From: Diphasiastrum complanatum
Lineage: Eukaryota; Streptophyta; Lycopodiopsida; Lycopodiales; Lycopodiaceae
DNA: 64,000 nt
Direction of reading: 5' to 3'
NCBI GenBank assembly: GCA_029204225.1
Contig: CM055097.1
Coordinates: 32,925,804 to 32,989,803 of the forward strand
Positions 33,497 to 44,889 of the stretch are shown in pieces. The translations under genes were made by a program, and so were the position numbers. The stretch's first letter is position 1. Every line of letters starts with the position of its first letter. The notes under the pieces are model-generated. The model saw only the letters and a program-made list of their open reading frames with translations, was not told the DNA's origin and made no database searches.

Positions 33497-34209
33497 TTGC
33501 ATGTTGCTTAAATCTTCATGAATGTCTGTTTCCTAGCGTCATTCATTCTACAACAATGGTATCAAAGCCAGGTTGGCTCTATTCAAAGCATAGATTGCCG
33601 AAGTAGTGTCTAATTCAAGTAGGCCTTGTGATTAGGATCTTTTAGCAATGTACCTATGGGGGAGAAAAAGTTAGTTTTGTAAGTTATGTAAATTAGTGCA
33701 AGTGGCCCACTTGGCCAAGTAGCTCACTCCTATGGTTGACACCTAGACTTTCCATGCATGTAAAGGAGGTGCTTGCCTCACAAGGGATTTGGAGGACCCA
33801 CGCCCTCCTCTCTCTCTCTAGCAATTCATTTCTTCTTGAGACTTTTGAGTTTGTGAGGTGCTTATGCAATTTCCCTTGTGTGATATTTTCCATAGCCAAG
33901 TTTCTCAAGCTTTCATAGTTGATCTAGCATTTGAGTTAAGATACTCCATAGCTAGGTCTTGTAAATCTTCACAGTACTTGGGCAGGTTCTCCTGAGGGAG
34001 ACAGATCTGTTGCAGGTCATATATTTGCAGGATACAGCTGGTGCAGGCAGCTTATGAGGGCGGCAACAACTGGTGAAGGCAACATCTGAGCAGAAGAGAT
34101 CAGACAGGTCTGATCTGAGGCAGCAACAAACAGGACAGGTCTGATCCGGTGCAACCCGTCAAAAATTATTGCATTCTTAGTGGGAAGCTAGTCATTTTTG
34201 AACGACAAA

Positions 34210-34983
34210 AATGGAGAGTCTGAATGAATCCGTTCTTCCGGAGTCAAGCAAGTTAGATGGATCTAACTATAGCTTGTGGAAGTTCAAACTTCAGAATATC
34301 CTTTAGGACAAAGATTATTGGGAAATTGTCATGGGACAAGAGGTGATGGCTCACGGTCTCAATGATCAAGATAGAAGGGCATTTGAGAAACGGGTGCAAC
34401 GTGCGCATCATATCATCAACTTATCTGTGAAGGATAAGGTGATTCCGCTGATCAGGAATGCAATTGGGCCTAAGGATGCATGGGATATCCTTAAGAACAC
34501 ATATGAAACGGTAAGTAAGTCTCGAGCGTTTTTCTTGAACAATAAGCTTCATACCTTGAAAATGGAATCAGAAGAATCCATTACGGATTTTATTACCAAG
34601 GTGAAGGATCTGAGAGATCAGTTGTCTTCTATAGGGGAAATTGTACTTGATAATACTCTAGTACAAATTGTTTTGAATAGCTTACCATTACAATATCAGA
34701 ACTTTGTTATGACACTAAGTTTGAGGGAGAGATCGCCGACATTTGATGAGCTCAATGGTTTGCTACTTCAAGAGGAATTACGAAGACAAAACCTGATGTC
34801 TAGAGAAGATTTCAAGGAACTGGGATTCTTTTCCAAGAATCAAGGTAAGAAGGGCAAGAAGAAAGGAGGCAAAAAGGATCAGAAGCAGGAAGGGAAGGAC
34901 AATACGGAAAAAGGAGACAGTTCCAAATCTATAGCGCCCTCCTCCAACCAACAGATTGCAACAAATTTTATGCAAATATGACA
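34210..34983 (+). pseudogene. Ty1/copia gag (UBN2 type), 3' end replaced
   Basis: MESLNESVLPESSKLDG followed by LWKFKLQNIL is the usual start of copia gag; a TAG stop interrupts it near 34304. From 34331 a 216-codon frame stays open through RRAFEKRVQRAHHIINLSV, DAWDILKNTYE, ITDFITKVKDLRDQLSSIG and LPLQYQNFVMTLSLRE, the UBN2 capsid core, to a Lys-rich tail. The last 16 or so codons (IAPSSNQ to the stop) are not gag: they are the antisense of an LTR inserted at about 34932. Zinc knuckle and pol are absent. Confidence 0.85.
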
Positions 34984-35372
34984 AGAATTGAGGGAGAAAC
35001 TAGCAAAACTCCTGATCAGATCCACCTGCGAGCTACTACACAATCTGAGATGAAGAAGACAATACAATGATGAAGAATGGAAGTTTATTCCAGAATTCAC
35101 ACTCCTCCAAATCGTGGAGGTTCTATTTATAAGAAATGATGTATGTACAATACATTGCATGCTATTGCCAAGTGTCCAGGGTAGGTGGCAATTTGCATGT
35201 CTAATTGCATGTGTTTAGTTTGTCATTCATGCATCTTGCAGCAAGAAGGCCCTCCACGAATTTGTACTAAAAAAAAAAATTTGCCTAAGTTTATTTGGGC
35301 CTTAAAAACTTTGGCCTCCAAATAAAACCATGTGCTATGTTTTATTTATTTAACTAGGTTTATATTTCAACA
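34932..35372 (-). mobile_element. Copia LTR 5' part, inverted orientation
   Basis: The reverse complement begins TGTTGAAATATAAACC at 35372 and matches the start of the LTR at 32471 through GTTGGTTGGAGGAGGGCGCT, where it is cut at 34932. With the direct LTR it makes an inverted pair about 2 kb apart around gag. Confidence 0.85.
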
Positions 35373-36419
35373 ATTCAAAGCTCAAGGGAAGTGGGCTGAA
35401 AAGATTGAACTACAAAATGAAGGGTCAATTTGGACTTACCAACAACAACAAGAAATATCCAAGTAAGAACGTTATTGATTAAGGAATGCCTCTTCGGGGC
35501 TCTCATATCCCAATCCTCAAGCACCCCTTGGCCATGACACATCCTATTGTTCACACGTTGCAAACTCGATGCACAGCTGATACTTACCAGTTGGCAGCAC
35601 CTTGATGCATAGGCAATCAAGAGGACCGTCCGACATGTGTCACTCATACACTGGGCCAAGTGTATCAGTGAGCATGACACATGCTTTGTTGACCTCCTAC
35701 TTTTTAGGAGGTCAGTTCAACTAGTCTTGATAAATGACCCAATATCCCGTGCCAAAGCTAGGCACGACTCTTGAGGTTCAATATAACTAATTGCAACACA
35801 ATTACAATGGTCACCATAGGCCGTTTCCAAGAAATTTCAATAATTACAAATGTACAACTGTCTGGTAAAATTGTTAATCAAGTTTACAAATGGGACAGGG
35901 AGGAAAAGCTCTAACATCTCTTCCTCCTCAAGAGACATCATCTGTGATTGCTGGGGAGTGTGTGAATTGAACCGACAAAGAAGACGGCGGACATGTGTCA
36001 GACAAATCGAATCGGGACGATCCTACTACTGCTTGAAGCAGGGTCCGACGAATTCCCTCAGTGCGTGCACTACTGATAACTAAGTAGGCGAACACAATGA
36101 TAAAATTAAGTTTAGAGCTAGATGCGTGGTGATAGCGGAAGCAAGAGCAGACAATTAGACAAAGCAATCAAAAAGTCAGACAGAGAGCGGAAAGCATTGC
36201 AAATACTGACAAAACCTGAACACAGAACTAGACAACACTTTATTCAGATCAATTGTAACGAAATACAAGTCAGTGATATAGGTGAGCACAAGACAATAGC
36301 GGGCGAAGCCGCGTGCTCACAAAGCTAACTACAATCTGTAAAAGCTATGAGCTCATATTGACAATCCGTTTGAAAGAAGGAATTGATGCATGAAAGCATC
36401 TACGATGTCTGTCTCTATT
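35373..36419. other. No recognised feature
   Basis: Moderately GC-balanced DNA with short overlapping frames on both strands. I see no transposon domain and no exon of the ATPase gene. Confidence 0.4.
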
Positions 36420-36452
36420 GAATCAATAATCCATCTTCTTGATTATTGATTC
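36420..36452. repeat. Perfect 12-bp inverted repeat, 9-bp loop
   Basis: GAATCAATAATC at 36420-36431 and GATTATTGATTC at 36441-36452. A small hairpin or terminal structure of unknown role. Confidence 0.6.
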
Positions 36453-36885
36453 TGCATACTTTTGTCAATGATCTACATGCTATTTACATTTATGCAGATG
36501 AGTGTACAAAAGATGGCATGGAGCCGTTGTGCCGTCTAGAAGAAGATCGTCTGCTGTCATTGTCAAGTTGGTTGCGCAGTATAGAGGATGAGCGCGAGGA
36601 GGCCGATAAGTCGAGCTTCCCCGATATGTCATCCAAGTTGGGTCTACCTGAAAAGTTGTCCAACTCTGATATGTCGGCCATCTTCACTTGTTCGTCTTCA
36701 GTAGTTGAGTTGCGTGACAATGCAAGTAAATATACAGCGATGAATGGAACTATATTAACATGGGATTTAGGAGAGTAGAGGAGATAAATCCAACAATGAT
36801 GACAAAATCGGGTACTGTCCATGCAAATGGTGTGTGGTCTCCCAAATAGAAAGTGGTTTGCCATGTCACGCGCCCAAGTACTCAT
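36446..36885. other. Unassigned coding-like region on either strand
   Basis: Both strands are open here: 110 codons on the + strand (36446-36778) and 131 on the minus strand (36490-36885). The minus frame contains MADISELDNFSGRPNLDDIS and a Ser/Arg-rich part (SRRSSSRRHNGS) that could be a phosphorylated N-terminus. The + frame is Leu/Glu-rich. I recognise neither, and at most one can be real. A captured exon of another gene is possible. Confidence 0.25.
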
Positions 36886-37281
36886 GGATCAGCCGATTAT
36901 CCAAGCGCCTCTGTGCTGGTTCAATATTCGCGCTGGCCCATGGATCCCCTCTGATTCCCAAACAAGGTGAATGCTGATATTGTTTGGAGCTTACAAGGCC
37001 TTGCTTAGTGCTAGTATGAGTCAGAAGTGAGAAAATTGAAAAAGGGGGGTTGGGGCTTGCGGCGCAAATATTTATGTTCTAAAATCATTAAAGATCTTAC
37101 AAGTCTCATAGACTATAGTGTTTCAAGCATACCTGAAAATTACAAGCTGATTAGTGATGACCAGGTTAAGTTTGTTACACCATGTTGCATAACTTTGTTC
37201 TCTGCCAACTATATCGTGTTTCTATTTTGAACTGATACATTAGGAACCTCTATTTAATTCATGCTGGTTTGTCTTGTTCAG

Positions 37282-37406
37282 GGAAATAGAAGATACAGTA
37301 TTACTGGCATTACAAAGACCAGAAGTTTATGATAGTATAGCCAGGGGTACTAGGCACAAATTTGAATCCAATCGTCCTCGTGCAGTTCTTTTCGAAGGAC
37401 CACCAG
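37282..37406 (+). CDS. AAA+ ATPase exon 7 (up to Walker A)
   Basis: Acceptor CTTGTTCAG/GG completes the Arg codon of exon 6. The peptide reads EIEDTVLLALQRPEVYDSIA, a short basic loop, then RAVLFEGPPG. The last residues are the first half of the Walker A loop. Donor CCAG/GTGCTT splits a Gly codon in phase 1. The intron before it is 20,315 bp and holds at least a dozen transposon fragments. Confidence 0.9.
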
Positions 37407-37555
37407 GTGCTTACCTTTTTATTGTAAGTAACGAACTTCTTTAATGATAGTTCTGCACATTTTTGTAGGGGTCTCCGAAATAATATACAAAAATTAATTC
37501 TGTATTATTAGAACTAGATAGGTAGCCACACAACTGAACTTTATATGATCGTTTC

Positions 37556-37845
37556 ATAGAATTAATGAACCGTGGGCGGTTCACCACGGTTCTGAGAACC
37601 TTACAGTGAACCGTACGGTTGTCAAATTTTTTTGGCCAGAACCGTGGTGAACCGTGTAGTTATCAACCAATTTTTATTTTTTTATTTATTTTTAGTTCAT
37701 TTTTTTATCAAACATTAATTAATTAATTAATTAATTAATTATTCATGATGAACCGTACCACGGTTCATGAACCGTGGTACGGTTCACCCCACGGTTCTCA
37801 GACCCCACGGTTCTGAGAACCGTGGGTACGATGGTTTGTTTTTAT
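37556..37845. mobile_element. Foldback element with AACCGTGG motifs, short copy
   Basis: Starts CATAGAATTAATGAACCG and ends GTGGGTACGATGG. The sequence between is dominated by copies of GAACCGTGG / CCACGGTTC in both orientations around an (AATT)n core, including a perfect 38-bp palindrome at 37749-37786. Both ends resemble those of the 737-bp element at 50330-51066. No coding capacity, so it would be non-autonomous. No clean target-site duplication seen. Confidence 0.6.
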
Positions 37846-39356
37846 TTGACCTATACAATTTATTAAATGCAGCTTGAAACCATTTATGTGGGTCCAATCT
37901 GATGTGATACGCTTTTCCTAGATTCAAATTGTGATTAGCATAGATATTGTACTTTTTTTGATTAACTTCACAGTGACAACAAGCTTATACTAACTGAAGT
38001 TGGTTTTTTTTGAACTTGCAAAAGAAGCTGTTTCTCATTAATATTTCCACCAGTGTATCTCATCCTTCATATTTTATGCTAACTTTACCGCAAAGTCTGC
38101 ACTTTGTATCTTTTCTAGTCAAAGGATGCTTGATAGACTCTGCTTATTCAAGATAATTGTAAATTTTCAATAGCTTTACCTCATGTCGGTGTGATAAAGA
38201 TACGTAGTCTGTGGATAGTATTCACTTGAATATATCAAAGTCCAATTGTTCTGTGACACAAAATCTACTGTTACAACACAGAAGTTAGAGCTGTGTCATT
38301 CACGTACTTAAAGTTGATGTGATATTGAGCTCGTGTAAATTTGTCAGTGGAGTTTTCTGCTGATACAAGTTTTGTGATGGACGGTGACAACAACTTTTGA
38401 TTCTGGTAGAAGCATGTGCAAGTTTTTTAGTGGATGATGCTGACGTTAACGATTCCACGTTCCAAGCCATTCTTAAATCTTTTGTTCCTTTTGGGGTATA
38501 GGTGTTGCTTGAAAGGACTCTGAAAGTGTTCATTTTTCTGAATAGGGAAACTAAAGTCCTGTCATGATTGAAACATGACTTCAGTACTCACTATGGAAGT
38601 TACAAAGACTGTCAAATCAGGTCTTTTTACAAGGGCTCTTGACCTTTTCCTGACTTTTACCCTCTATTTTCCTTCTTACTCTCCATAGTGTGCATTCACA
38701 AAGTAGGCGGTTTGACAGAAGTTTTACAAAAGAATTGTATGGTGTCAAGAAACTTCAGCATAAGTATTTAAGTATGTGTACGCAATTTAAAATTTACTAC
38801 ATCTTGAAGCTCTTGCATGCATAGCGTTTGACTTTCATCATATCTAATGGGGTCCTTTGTAGCTTCTTCCTAAAGAAGATATGAACTAACTTCCATGTAG
38901 ATTTCCTGTAGTGCTAGTCTCTTGACTCAAAGATGTAGATTGTGGGTTCACAAATGAAGTAGGTGTATTGACAGTTGGAATTCTCAAAGAAAAAGTCCAC
39001 TCCTTAATGCTACCTTTCTCTTATTATCTTGTGCTATTTCATGGTATTTCATGTGACAATGTCCTGTGACAGAACTTCGTGGGTATTCCTACTCATTTAT
39101 ATGCAATATAATAAAGCTTTAGCATTTTTTGTTATGGCCAATCTGTTAACAACTTCAAGGAGCCTCGACTGCTAAACAGAAAACTGAATTTCAAGATAAA
39201 CATGTCAGGTTCAAAGCTAAAAGGATTTGCACTTGACGTTCTCTGTATTTCGCAAGCTATTCTTCTGATGTAGCAAATCAATGTTTTGCAGCTACTTACG
39301 TGGCTAACCTTTGAGCATGTTTCTTGGCTTACTTTTTGACTCATGGAAATTTTCAG

Positions 39357-39400
39357 GAACTGGGAAAACTTCATGTGCAAGGGTGATAGCAAGCCAAGCT
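39357..39400 (+). CDS. AAA+ ATPase exon 8 (Walker A second half)
   Basis: 44 nt between TTTTCAG and GTAAGT. The first two bases complete the Gly codon, giving GTGKTSCARVIASQA, so the phosphate-binding loop reads GPPGTGKT across the junction with exon 7. The Lys and Thr that bind ATP and magnesium are intact. Confidence 0.9.
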
Positions 39401-39576
39401 GTAAGTTGGTCAAATGATGGTGGGCAAAGCTTGCTGCCACCTTTTCCTCTCCTTTCTTGGATTTTACTAGTTTGTAAAGATTAGTGGATACATTTTCGTT
39501 AATGAGAACTTTATTGGAATACCATCCATTAATATATATTTTGGTGTGACTTTTTTTTCCCATGTGGTTGGTACAG

Positions 39577-39708
39577 GGTGTGCCATTGCTTTATGTACCT
39601 TTGGAAGTCATCATGTCAAAGTACTATGGTGAAAGTGAACGTTTGTTGGCATCCATTTTCAGTGCTGGAAATGAACTTCCTGATGGTGCCATAGTATTCT
39701 TGGATGAG
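39577..39708 (+). CDS. AAA+ ATPase exon 9 (Walker B)
   Basis: Acceptor GGTACAG/GG and donor GAG/GTAATG, 44 codons. Reads GVPLLYVPLEVIMSKYYGES, then ERLLASIFSAGNELPDGA and Walker B IVFLDE. The YYGES segment is the pore-loop and following helix region of AAA proteins. The catalytic Glu is the last codon. The intron to the left is 176 bp and the one to the right 8,362 bp. Confidence 0.92.
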
Positions 39709-40731
39709 GTAATGTGTATTCATCTTATTTTGCTATACTCACTTGTGCTAGAATATATCGTCTATTCTGTACTCCCATGTTATGTAATTCATGTACCACA
39801 TGGTTCCTAAGTCATTCATAAAAGAGGTCCGCAAAAGTATAAATTCATTTGGGTGAGTCAAAGTAGGTCAAGCCTAGAGGTATAAGGCTGGGCTGGTCTG
39901 AAAAGCATTAAATTTGAGGAACTACCATTAAGCCCATAAGCATTATGTTGGTTCCACAAGAACCTCTAAGAGTCTTTGAGAGATTCCACCACTAAGTACA
40001 ATATGAGTGCTCAGTAACATTGACTGTGATTTCCTACAAAATATCTCAGTTGCTTGTGGTCGTGTAAGCTTGTGATGTTCTAGAACATTTCATATTATGT
40101 GTGGAGGTGAGAGATACCTCATTTCTTGAGAATCATCTTATAGTGTAGTGGGAAAATCTGTGTCTTGTGGGGGAGAGAAAAAGAAAGAAAGGAAGAAGTA
40201 TCATTATCTTTAGGGTACTATCATGAAATGAACTAGCTGATCTCCGTAAGGTAATCACGCAACACCAAATGACGAATGCTTTGTTACTACGAATACAAAG
40301 AGTCATTACCGACTCACCACCATGCACTGGAGCTATTGACACCAACCGGACCAGTTTGATCAAGCCTCCTATTATAAATGGCGTCTCATGCCACTGGCTA
40401 TCACACTCGGCTCTAACTAGCACTCATCTACATGGCTAAAGATACATCCTAACTATGCTCGTGCTCGTACCATCCTCCGAATCCCGGGTAGACCGAATGA
40501 ATAGTAAAGGGCTTGCCCACCTCTGTATACATAGTGCATGATTCATGCTTAGATCTGTGACATGACGCAGCCTGAGATGTGGACATGTGGCATAAAAAGT
40601 ATTGACAACGTTGGCCTAGCTTTCTGCCTCATGGCGAGGCCATCTGCTTAGGGCATACCGTTATGGTAGACAACATTCCCTCCACCTTAAGAACTTCCTT
40701 CTCAAGGTACAAATTGTAGGCATCTCAATCC
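39709..40731. other. Start of intron 9, nothing firmly recognised
   Basis: No domain visible. A pyrimidine/purine-rich stretch near 40680-40720 could belong to a retrotransposon but cannot be assigned. Confidence 0.35.
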
Positions 40732-41060
40732 TGTTAGGAATTAATGTTTATTTGATACCCCTTTATGATAGTTTGGCCATGCCTGCGTGCTATTATAGGG
40801 GGCATTACTATTTATAGTAAATTCGTTTTTTATTGCTTATGCACATAGGTGGGCACACTAATACTAGATTAGGATCTATCTTAGTACTTAGAAATTCACC
40901 TTGTTCTTTATCCAATTTTAGCAATTAGCTTTTGCTCTTTTGCTATTTGCTTTAGGCTTTTAGCTTCTCGCATAGATTAGAGAAACTATATATGCAGGCT
41001 GGCGCCCTACCACAAGATAATTCCAATATGTTAGAGCTTTGCTCAATTCTCCTATAATCT
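40732..41060 (+). mobile_element. Copia LTR, solo and truncated
   Basis: TGTTAGGAATTAATG... matches the LTR at 20579 through CTCCTATAATCT, then the match stops, leaving out roughly the last 80 bp. No internal domain adjoins it. It is a second insertion of the 19-kb copia family within the same gene. Confidence 0.8.
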
Positions 41061-41139
41061 GACATAAGAATTCCTGATGGTCTTTGTCAGTGTATATTTT
41101 TCGACTCTTTGTATATTTTCGATACAGTGTAAATTTCGA

Positions 41140-41487
41140 TACTGTCGGTTAGAAATCCAACCCACGACGATCGCTCACTGCTTGCTCCAACTTTCACTGC
41201 CGATCCTCACGATTTCCGACAGGTTCAGGGCACTTCCGACCATTTTAGACCGCATTAGGACCGCATGAGAGCACTTGCGGCCATTTGAGACCGCATTTTG
41301 ACCGCAAAGGACCGCATTAGGTCCGTTTGCGGCCATTTGACGGCCATTTCAAGGCACTTCCGACCATTTGAGACTGCATTACCCATGACCCAGATCGCCG
41401 CCCGCTCGCCGTCAATGACGGGCATACCCACTAGATCGTCGGCCGTCCATTGCCCATCAACGACGGGCGCACACAACTAGTATATAT
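41140..41487. repeat. GC-rich block with GACCGCATT minisatellite
   Basis: Short direct repeats GACCGCATT / GGCCATTTGA recur between about 41245 and 41380, followed by CGTCAATGACGGGCATACCC and a related CATCAACGACGGGCGCAC. The block is much richer in C, G and CpG than its surroundings and begins and ends abruptly. Confidence 0.5.
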
Positions 41488-41519
41488 ATAATATATATAT
41501 GTGTGTGTGTGTGTGTGTG
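41479..41519. repeat. (AT)n-(GT)n microsatellite
   Basis: TATATATATAATATATATAT followed by about ten GT units. Confidence 0.85.
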
Positions 41520-41927
41520 CCTATCTCTATCTAGTCAACATCAAAACTGTAATTTTTTATGCCAAAATGATATGAGTTTTGAAGCCTATTCTCACTTCTA
41601 TTTTTGTGCCTGATTACCAAAAAAACAGATGCAAAGAAAAATGAAACCAAGAAAGAAATGTTTCAAACTACAAAATTTTAGACCACATTATGAAATGGAA
41701 CACATTCTGAAACGGAACGATCAACGATGCAAAAATTATGCAATTGATTAGTGGCAAATGGAAGTTCAAATGGTTGAGCTCGTTGAGTATAGCTGTGAGT
41801 GACCAAGGTTCGAGTCTGGTATCTCTGCACAAAGTTGTCAATTCGATAAAAAGATGTTGCATGTCATAGGTTAAACTAGTGTACTTCATGTGTTTAGATT
41901 TTGTTTGAAACATAGTAAATGCTGGAT

Positions 41928-42470
41928 TTATCTATAATCCGAGCTGACAGAGCTCTGAACTGCAGACCATAGGGCTGTTGGGGACATCATGCTCCCCGTG
42001 CAACTGGATCTCTCGGCCTTTATGCTGAAAGCTGAGGGTGTTCTCCTGATAATTTCACGTCCTAAGCTGTAGAGCCAATCTCTCCCGAGAACAATGTTTG
42101 TGCGATCCAGGTGCATTATCTGAAGGTCTATTTCATTTTGATACCCGTGAATACCAAGATTTAAACTACTTACCATGGTTTCCCAACTTTTTTTGTCTTC
42201 ACCCTTAGCTAAGGAAACTATGTACCTATGCTGACTAGGTACTTCTGGAAGTCTGAGTTTTTTAACTAGGGTGTAGTTGATGAAATTATGGGTCGCCCCA
42301 TCATCAACTCTTACTGACTGATTACCAACTTTCCCATGCATACGTACTAGGTCATGCGGCCCAATGCTGAAGGGTCTCGCTAGTTTTGCAGAAGTTAGTT
42401 GGCAACAATGTTCATGGTCTTCATGAAACACTTTTAACTCGGAAGCTGCCGAGGCACTTGGGAAACTCAC
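41928..42470 (-). pseudogene. Ty3/gypsy protease, truncated
   Basis: The minus strand encodes VRVDDGATHNFINYTLVKKL, where the active site is D-D-G instead of the usual D-S/T-G, and later MHLDRTNIVLGRDWLYSLG, the second protease motif. The change at the middle residue of the triad would be expected to impair catalysis. The frame leaves the family after that motif and ends at 41928, with no RT following. The gag of the same element lies immediately upstream. Confidence 0.85.
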
Positions 42471-42488
42471 TGTCTGAACAAGATGGAC

Positions 42489-43468
42489 TTATTTTTTATC
42501 TTTCTTTTCTTTTTTAATTAATGACCCCTTGGGACACTGTCTGACTGTGTGTCCCTTGCCCATGCACACAAAGCACAAACGTTCTTGTTTGGCTTTCTCA
42601 AAATCTTCTGATTTTAAGGGCTGTATGAGCGATGGGCATTTCTGAGGAGTTTCAGTCTTAATTTTATCTTCTTTCTTTCTCTTTGAAGATTTCTTTTTGA
42701 ATTGAAAGTCTTTCTGAGTAGGCTGCTCAGAAAGGGCCTGTTGTCTCACCTTCTTCCTACCCACTGAATCATCATAGATCTGAGCATATCTGAGAGCTTG
42801 CTCTAGGGTAGTAGGCGAGTTTCTCTGTACCTCTACTTTATATTCATCTTTAAGGCCACGGACAAATCCTCTAATTTTCTGATAGTCATCCAAGTTTTTT
42901 ATCTTTAAAATTGCTTCTCGTACTACGAGATATAATGGATTAAGGATTTGTCCATTACAGTTTTCTCCCAAGCTTCCCAGGCTCTATCAAGTTTATTTTC
43001 TGGTAGAAACTCTCTTAGGAACGCTTTTTCAAAAGCTTTCCATGAACGGGGGGTCTGCCCCGTCTCCTGGAGGTTTAACCACCACTTATAGGCCATGGGC
43101 CCTAGGGAAAGATTGGCCTGAATAGCTTGCAAATGGTCAGGAGTCTGTTTAAGAGCATGTATGTTCTTCCATTTGCTGAGGAAGGTTTGTGGAATATCTG
43201 CGTTTCTATCCTTCTCTTCCCTTGTAAAGGTAGGAGGCTTTAAGTCTTTAAAGACACTGGGATGAGACCGCATAGGCTCACCCGAAACTGATGGAAGTGG
43301 AGAAGGGGACAACTGAGAAGTGAAGGGAAGGCTTCCTTTCGCAGAGCTCAAAATTAAGCTTTTGAGTTCGGAGACCAAGTCATCCACACAGGACTTGAAA
43401 TTGGCTAAAGCCAGTTTCAGTTCATCCACTTCTGTTACCAAGTGGAGATACTGCTCCTTGGTAACCAA
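42489..43468 (-). pseudogene. Ty3/gypsy gag with zinc knuckle
   Basis: Two overlapping minus-strand frames join by a frameshift near 42940. The first holds a coiled N-terminal part (VDELKLALANFKSCVDDL) and the gag core (AIQANLSLGPMAYKWWLNLQ, WKAFEKAFLREFLP). The second holds IRGFVRGLKDEYKVEVQ, a basic region and the knuckle CFVCMGKGHTVRQC. Domain order and size are normal for plant gypsy gag. Despite the frameshift it is among the better preserved transposon genes here. Confidence 0.88.
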
Positions 43469-43540
43469 TTCGTCGAGTTCTTCAGCGAATTGCTCCTGTT
43501 CATGGGTTCTTTCCCCTTACTAAAAGCCAAGGCTTCTGTT

Positions 43541-44542
43541 TCAAGTTCGTCGACGCCTCTCTCCAGGGGTTGATTAGGTCCCTAAGGAGTGGTCATTTTC
43601 GGAACCAAAAGAGATGTACCTTAACTTCTGACTGAAAATAAGAAAAAAGATTGATTAAACTGGAAAAACAAAAGCAGAATACTTAGCTCTTTCTTAGGGC
43701 TGTACTTCCAGAGAGAAAAGCAAGAAACCCCCTCAGGTCTTCCACAGCTGTCCAATCTATCTTCTCAACTTGCAACAAATTTCGAGTTGCTTGGTCCCGC
43801 TGGTTGAGCTGTGGGTTTGTTGTCCCAAAAACTCAGAGTTGAAGGTTCGAAATTGCAAGAAAAAACAGGTTTGAATCACCAGCTACCCTCGCTGTCAGAG
43901 ATATTTGTCTGCTGTCCCAAAAACTCAGGTCTGAAGCCCCCCAATCGATCCGAAAATCTGGATTTCAAGGAGACAATAGGTTGCTGGTCTGAACTCAATC
44001 TGATCACTGCTGATCTGAAAAATCAGATTCCTAGCTTGAATCTGTGGGCAAAAATCTGGCTTTACTTGTTGAATACGCTCGCTGGCTGACAAACAGCTCT
44101 GTGGCTCCAACAAACTCTGATTAAAGGCCAAAAACTAATCCCAACTTCTGGATTTTTCAAAGCACCCTGGTTGCTGATCTGTCCTCTGTTTGGCAACAAA
44201 AACTAGCCCAAAAACTTCTGAAAAACAGAGATGAAACTACAATTTGCTTCCTCCCTGTCCAGTGCTGGCTCTGCTGTCTGATTTCAGATTGAAATCCGCT
44301 CAGATTCGATGAATTTGCACCCAAAAATCAGACTTGAAAGCTGATTTTACAGCGACTAGGCTATACTAGAAATCTGGTTCAAGTTCTGTCAAAAAAGCAA
44401 GTAAATCTACCAAGATTCTTTCAGTAGAAGGCTGTTTCTACAGCGCTTGCCCTGCTCTACCAATTTCTGAAAGTTAGAAAGAGATTCTGTACACTCTACT
44501 GACTTTCTCTACTGCTGCTACTAAGCTCCCAGAGATGGAGAT
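43541..44542 (-). mobile_element. Gypsy untranslated leader
   Basis: Lies between gag and the primer-binding site. It contains repeated short motifs such as CCCAAAAACTCAG and AATCTGG / CTGAAAAATCAGA, with no open frame. Long repetitive leaders are common in plant gypsy elements. Confidence 0.55.
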
Positions 44543-44555
44543 GGCTCTGATACCA
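44543..44555 (-). other. Primer-binding site, minus strand
   Basis: GGCTCTGATACCA is the reverse complement of TGGTATCAGAGCC, the initiator tRNA-Met site, positioned just upstream of the gypsy leader and next to the LTR end at 44557. Confidence 0.8.
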
Positions 44556-44556
44556 A

Positions 44557-44880
44557 TGTTAGAGATCTAAACACCACAGTAGGGCAAACACTAACTGATC
44601 CACCCAACCTTGCCTACTCCCTGATATGGAGCAAGCTCCTCCTAGCCCAGTGTGAGGGCTGGTAGCATGCATACTGCCAAGTGTCGGCCACGTGGCATTG
44701 ACGTGGCCAATTGCACGTCGGGATCCAACGTGGGGCCCTATCCTGCTGACAGGGTCCCTAGGCTGTGTTAGGCCCGCCATGGCTATGGACCGTGCCGGGG
44801 CACACTACTCACACTGTCTTGCCCTGTTGGTCGTGTACGCTAGACACGACCCTGACTGTGGTATCTGACCTCTTGTGTTC
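44557..44880 (-). mobile_element. Gypsy 5' LTR (minus strand), right end unclear
   Basis: The LTR on the minus strand ends ...CTAACA next to the primer-binding site. It is GC-rich, with CACGTGGC-type motifs near 44690. Its start could not be placed because copia sequence begins by 44925. Confidence 0.5.
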
Positions 44881-44889
44881 CCTAGGGTT

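Noticed and set aside
37027-37230. 67-codon + strand frame just before exon 7
   Set aside because: It runs across the end of intron 6, shares no motif with AAA proteins and is not in phase with a splice site.
40133-40423. 96-codon minus-strand frame in intron 9
   Set aside because: No recognisable domain and no partner exons; probably chance or LTR-derived.
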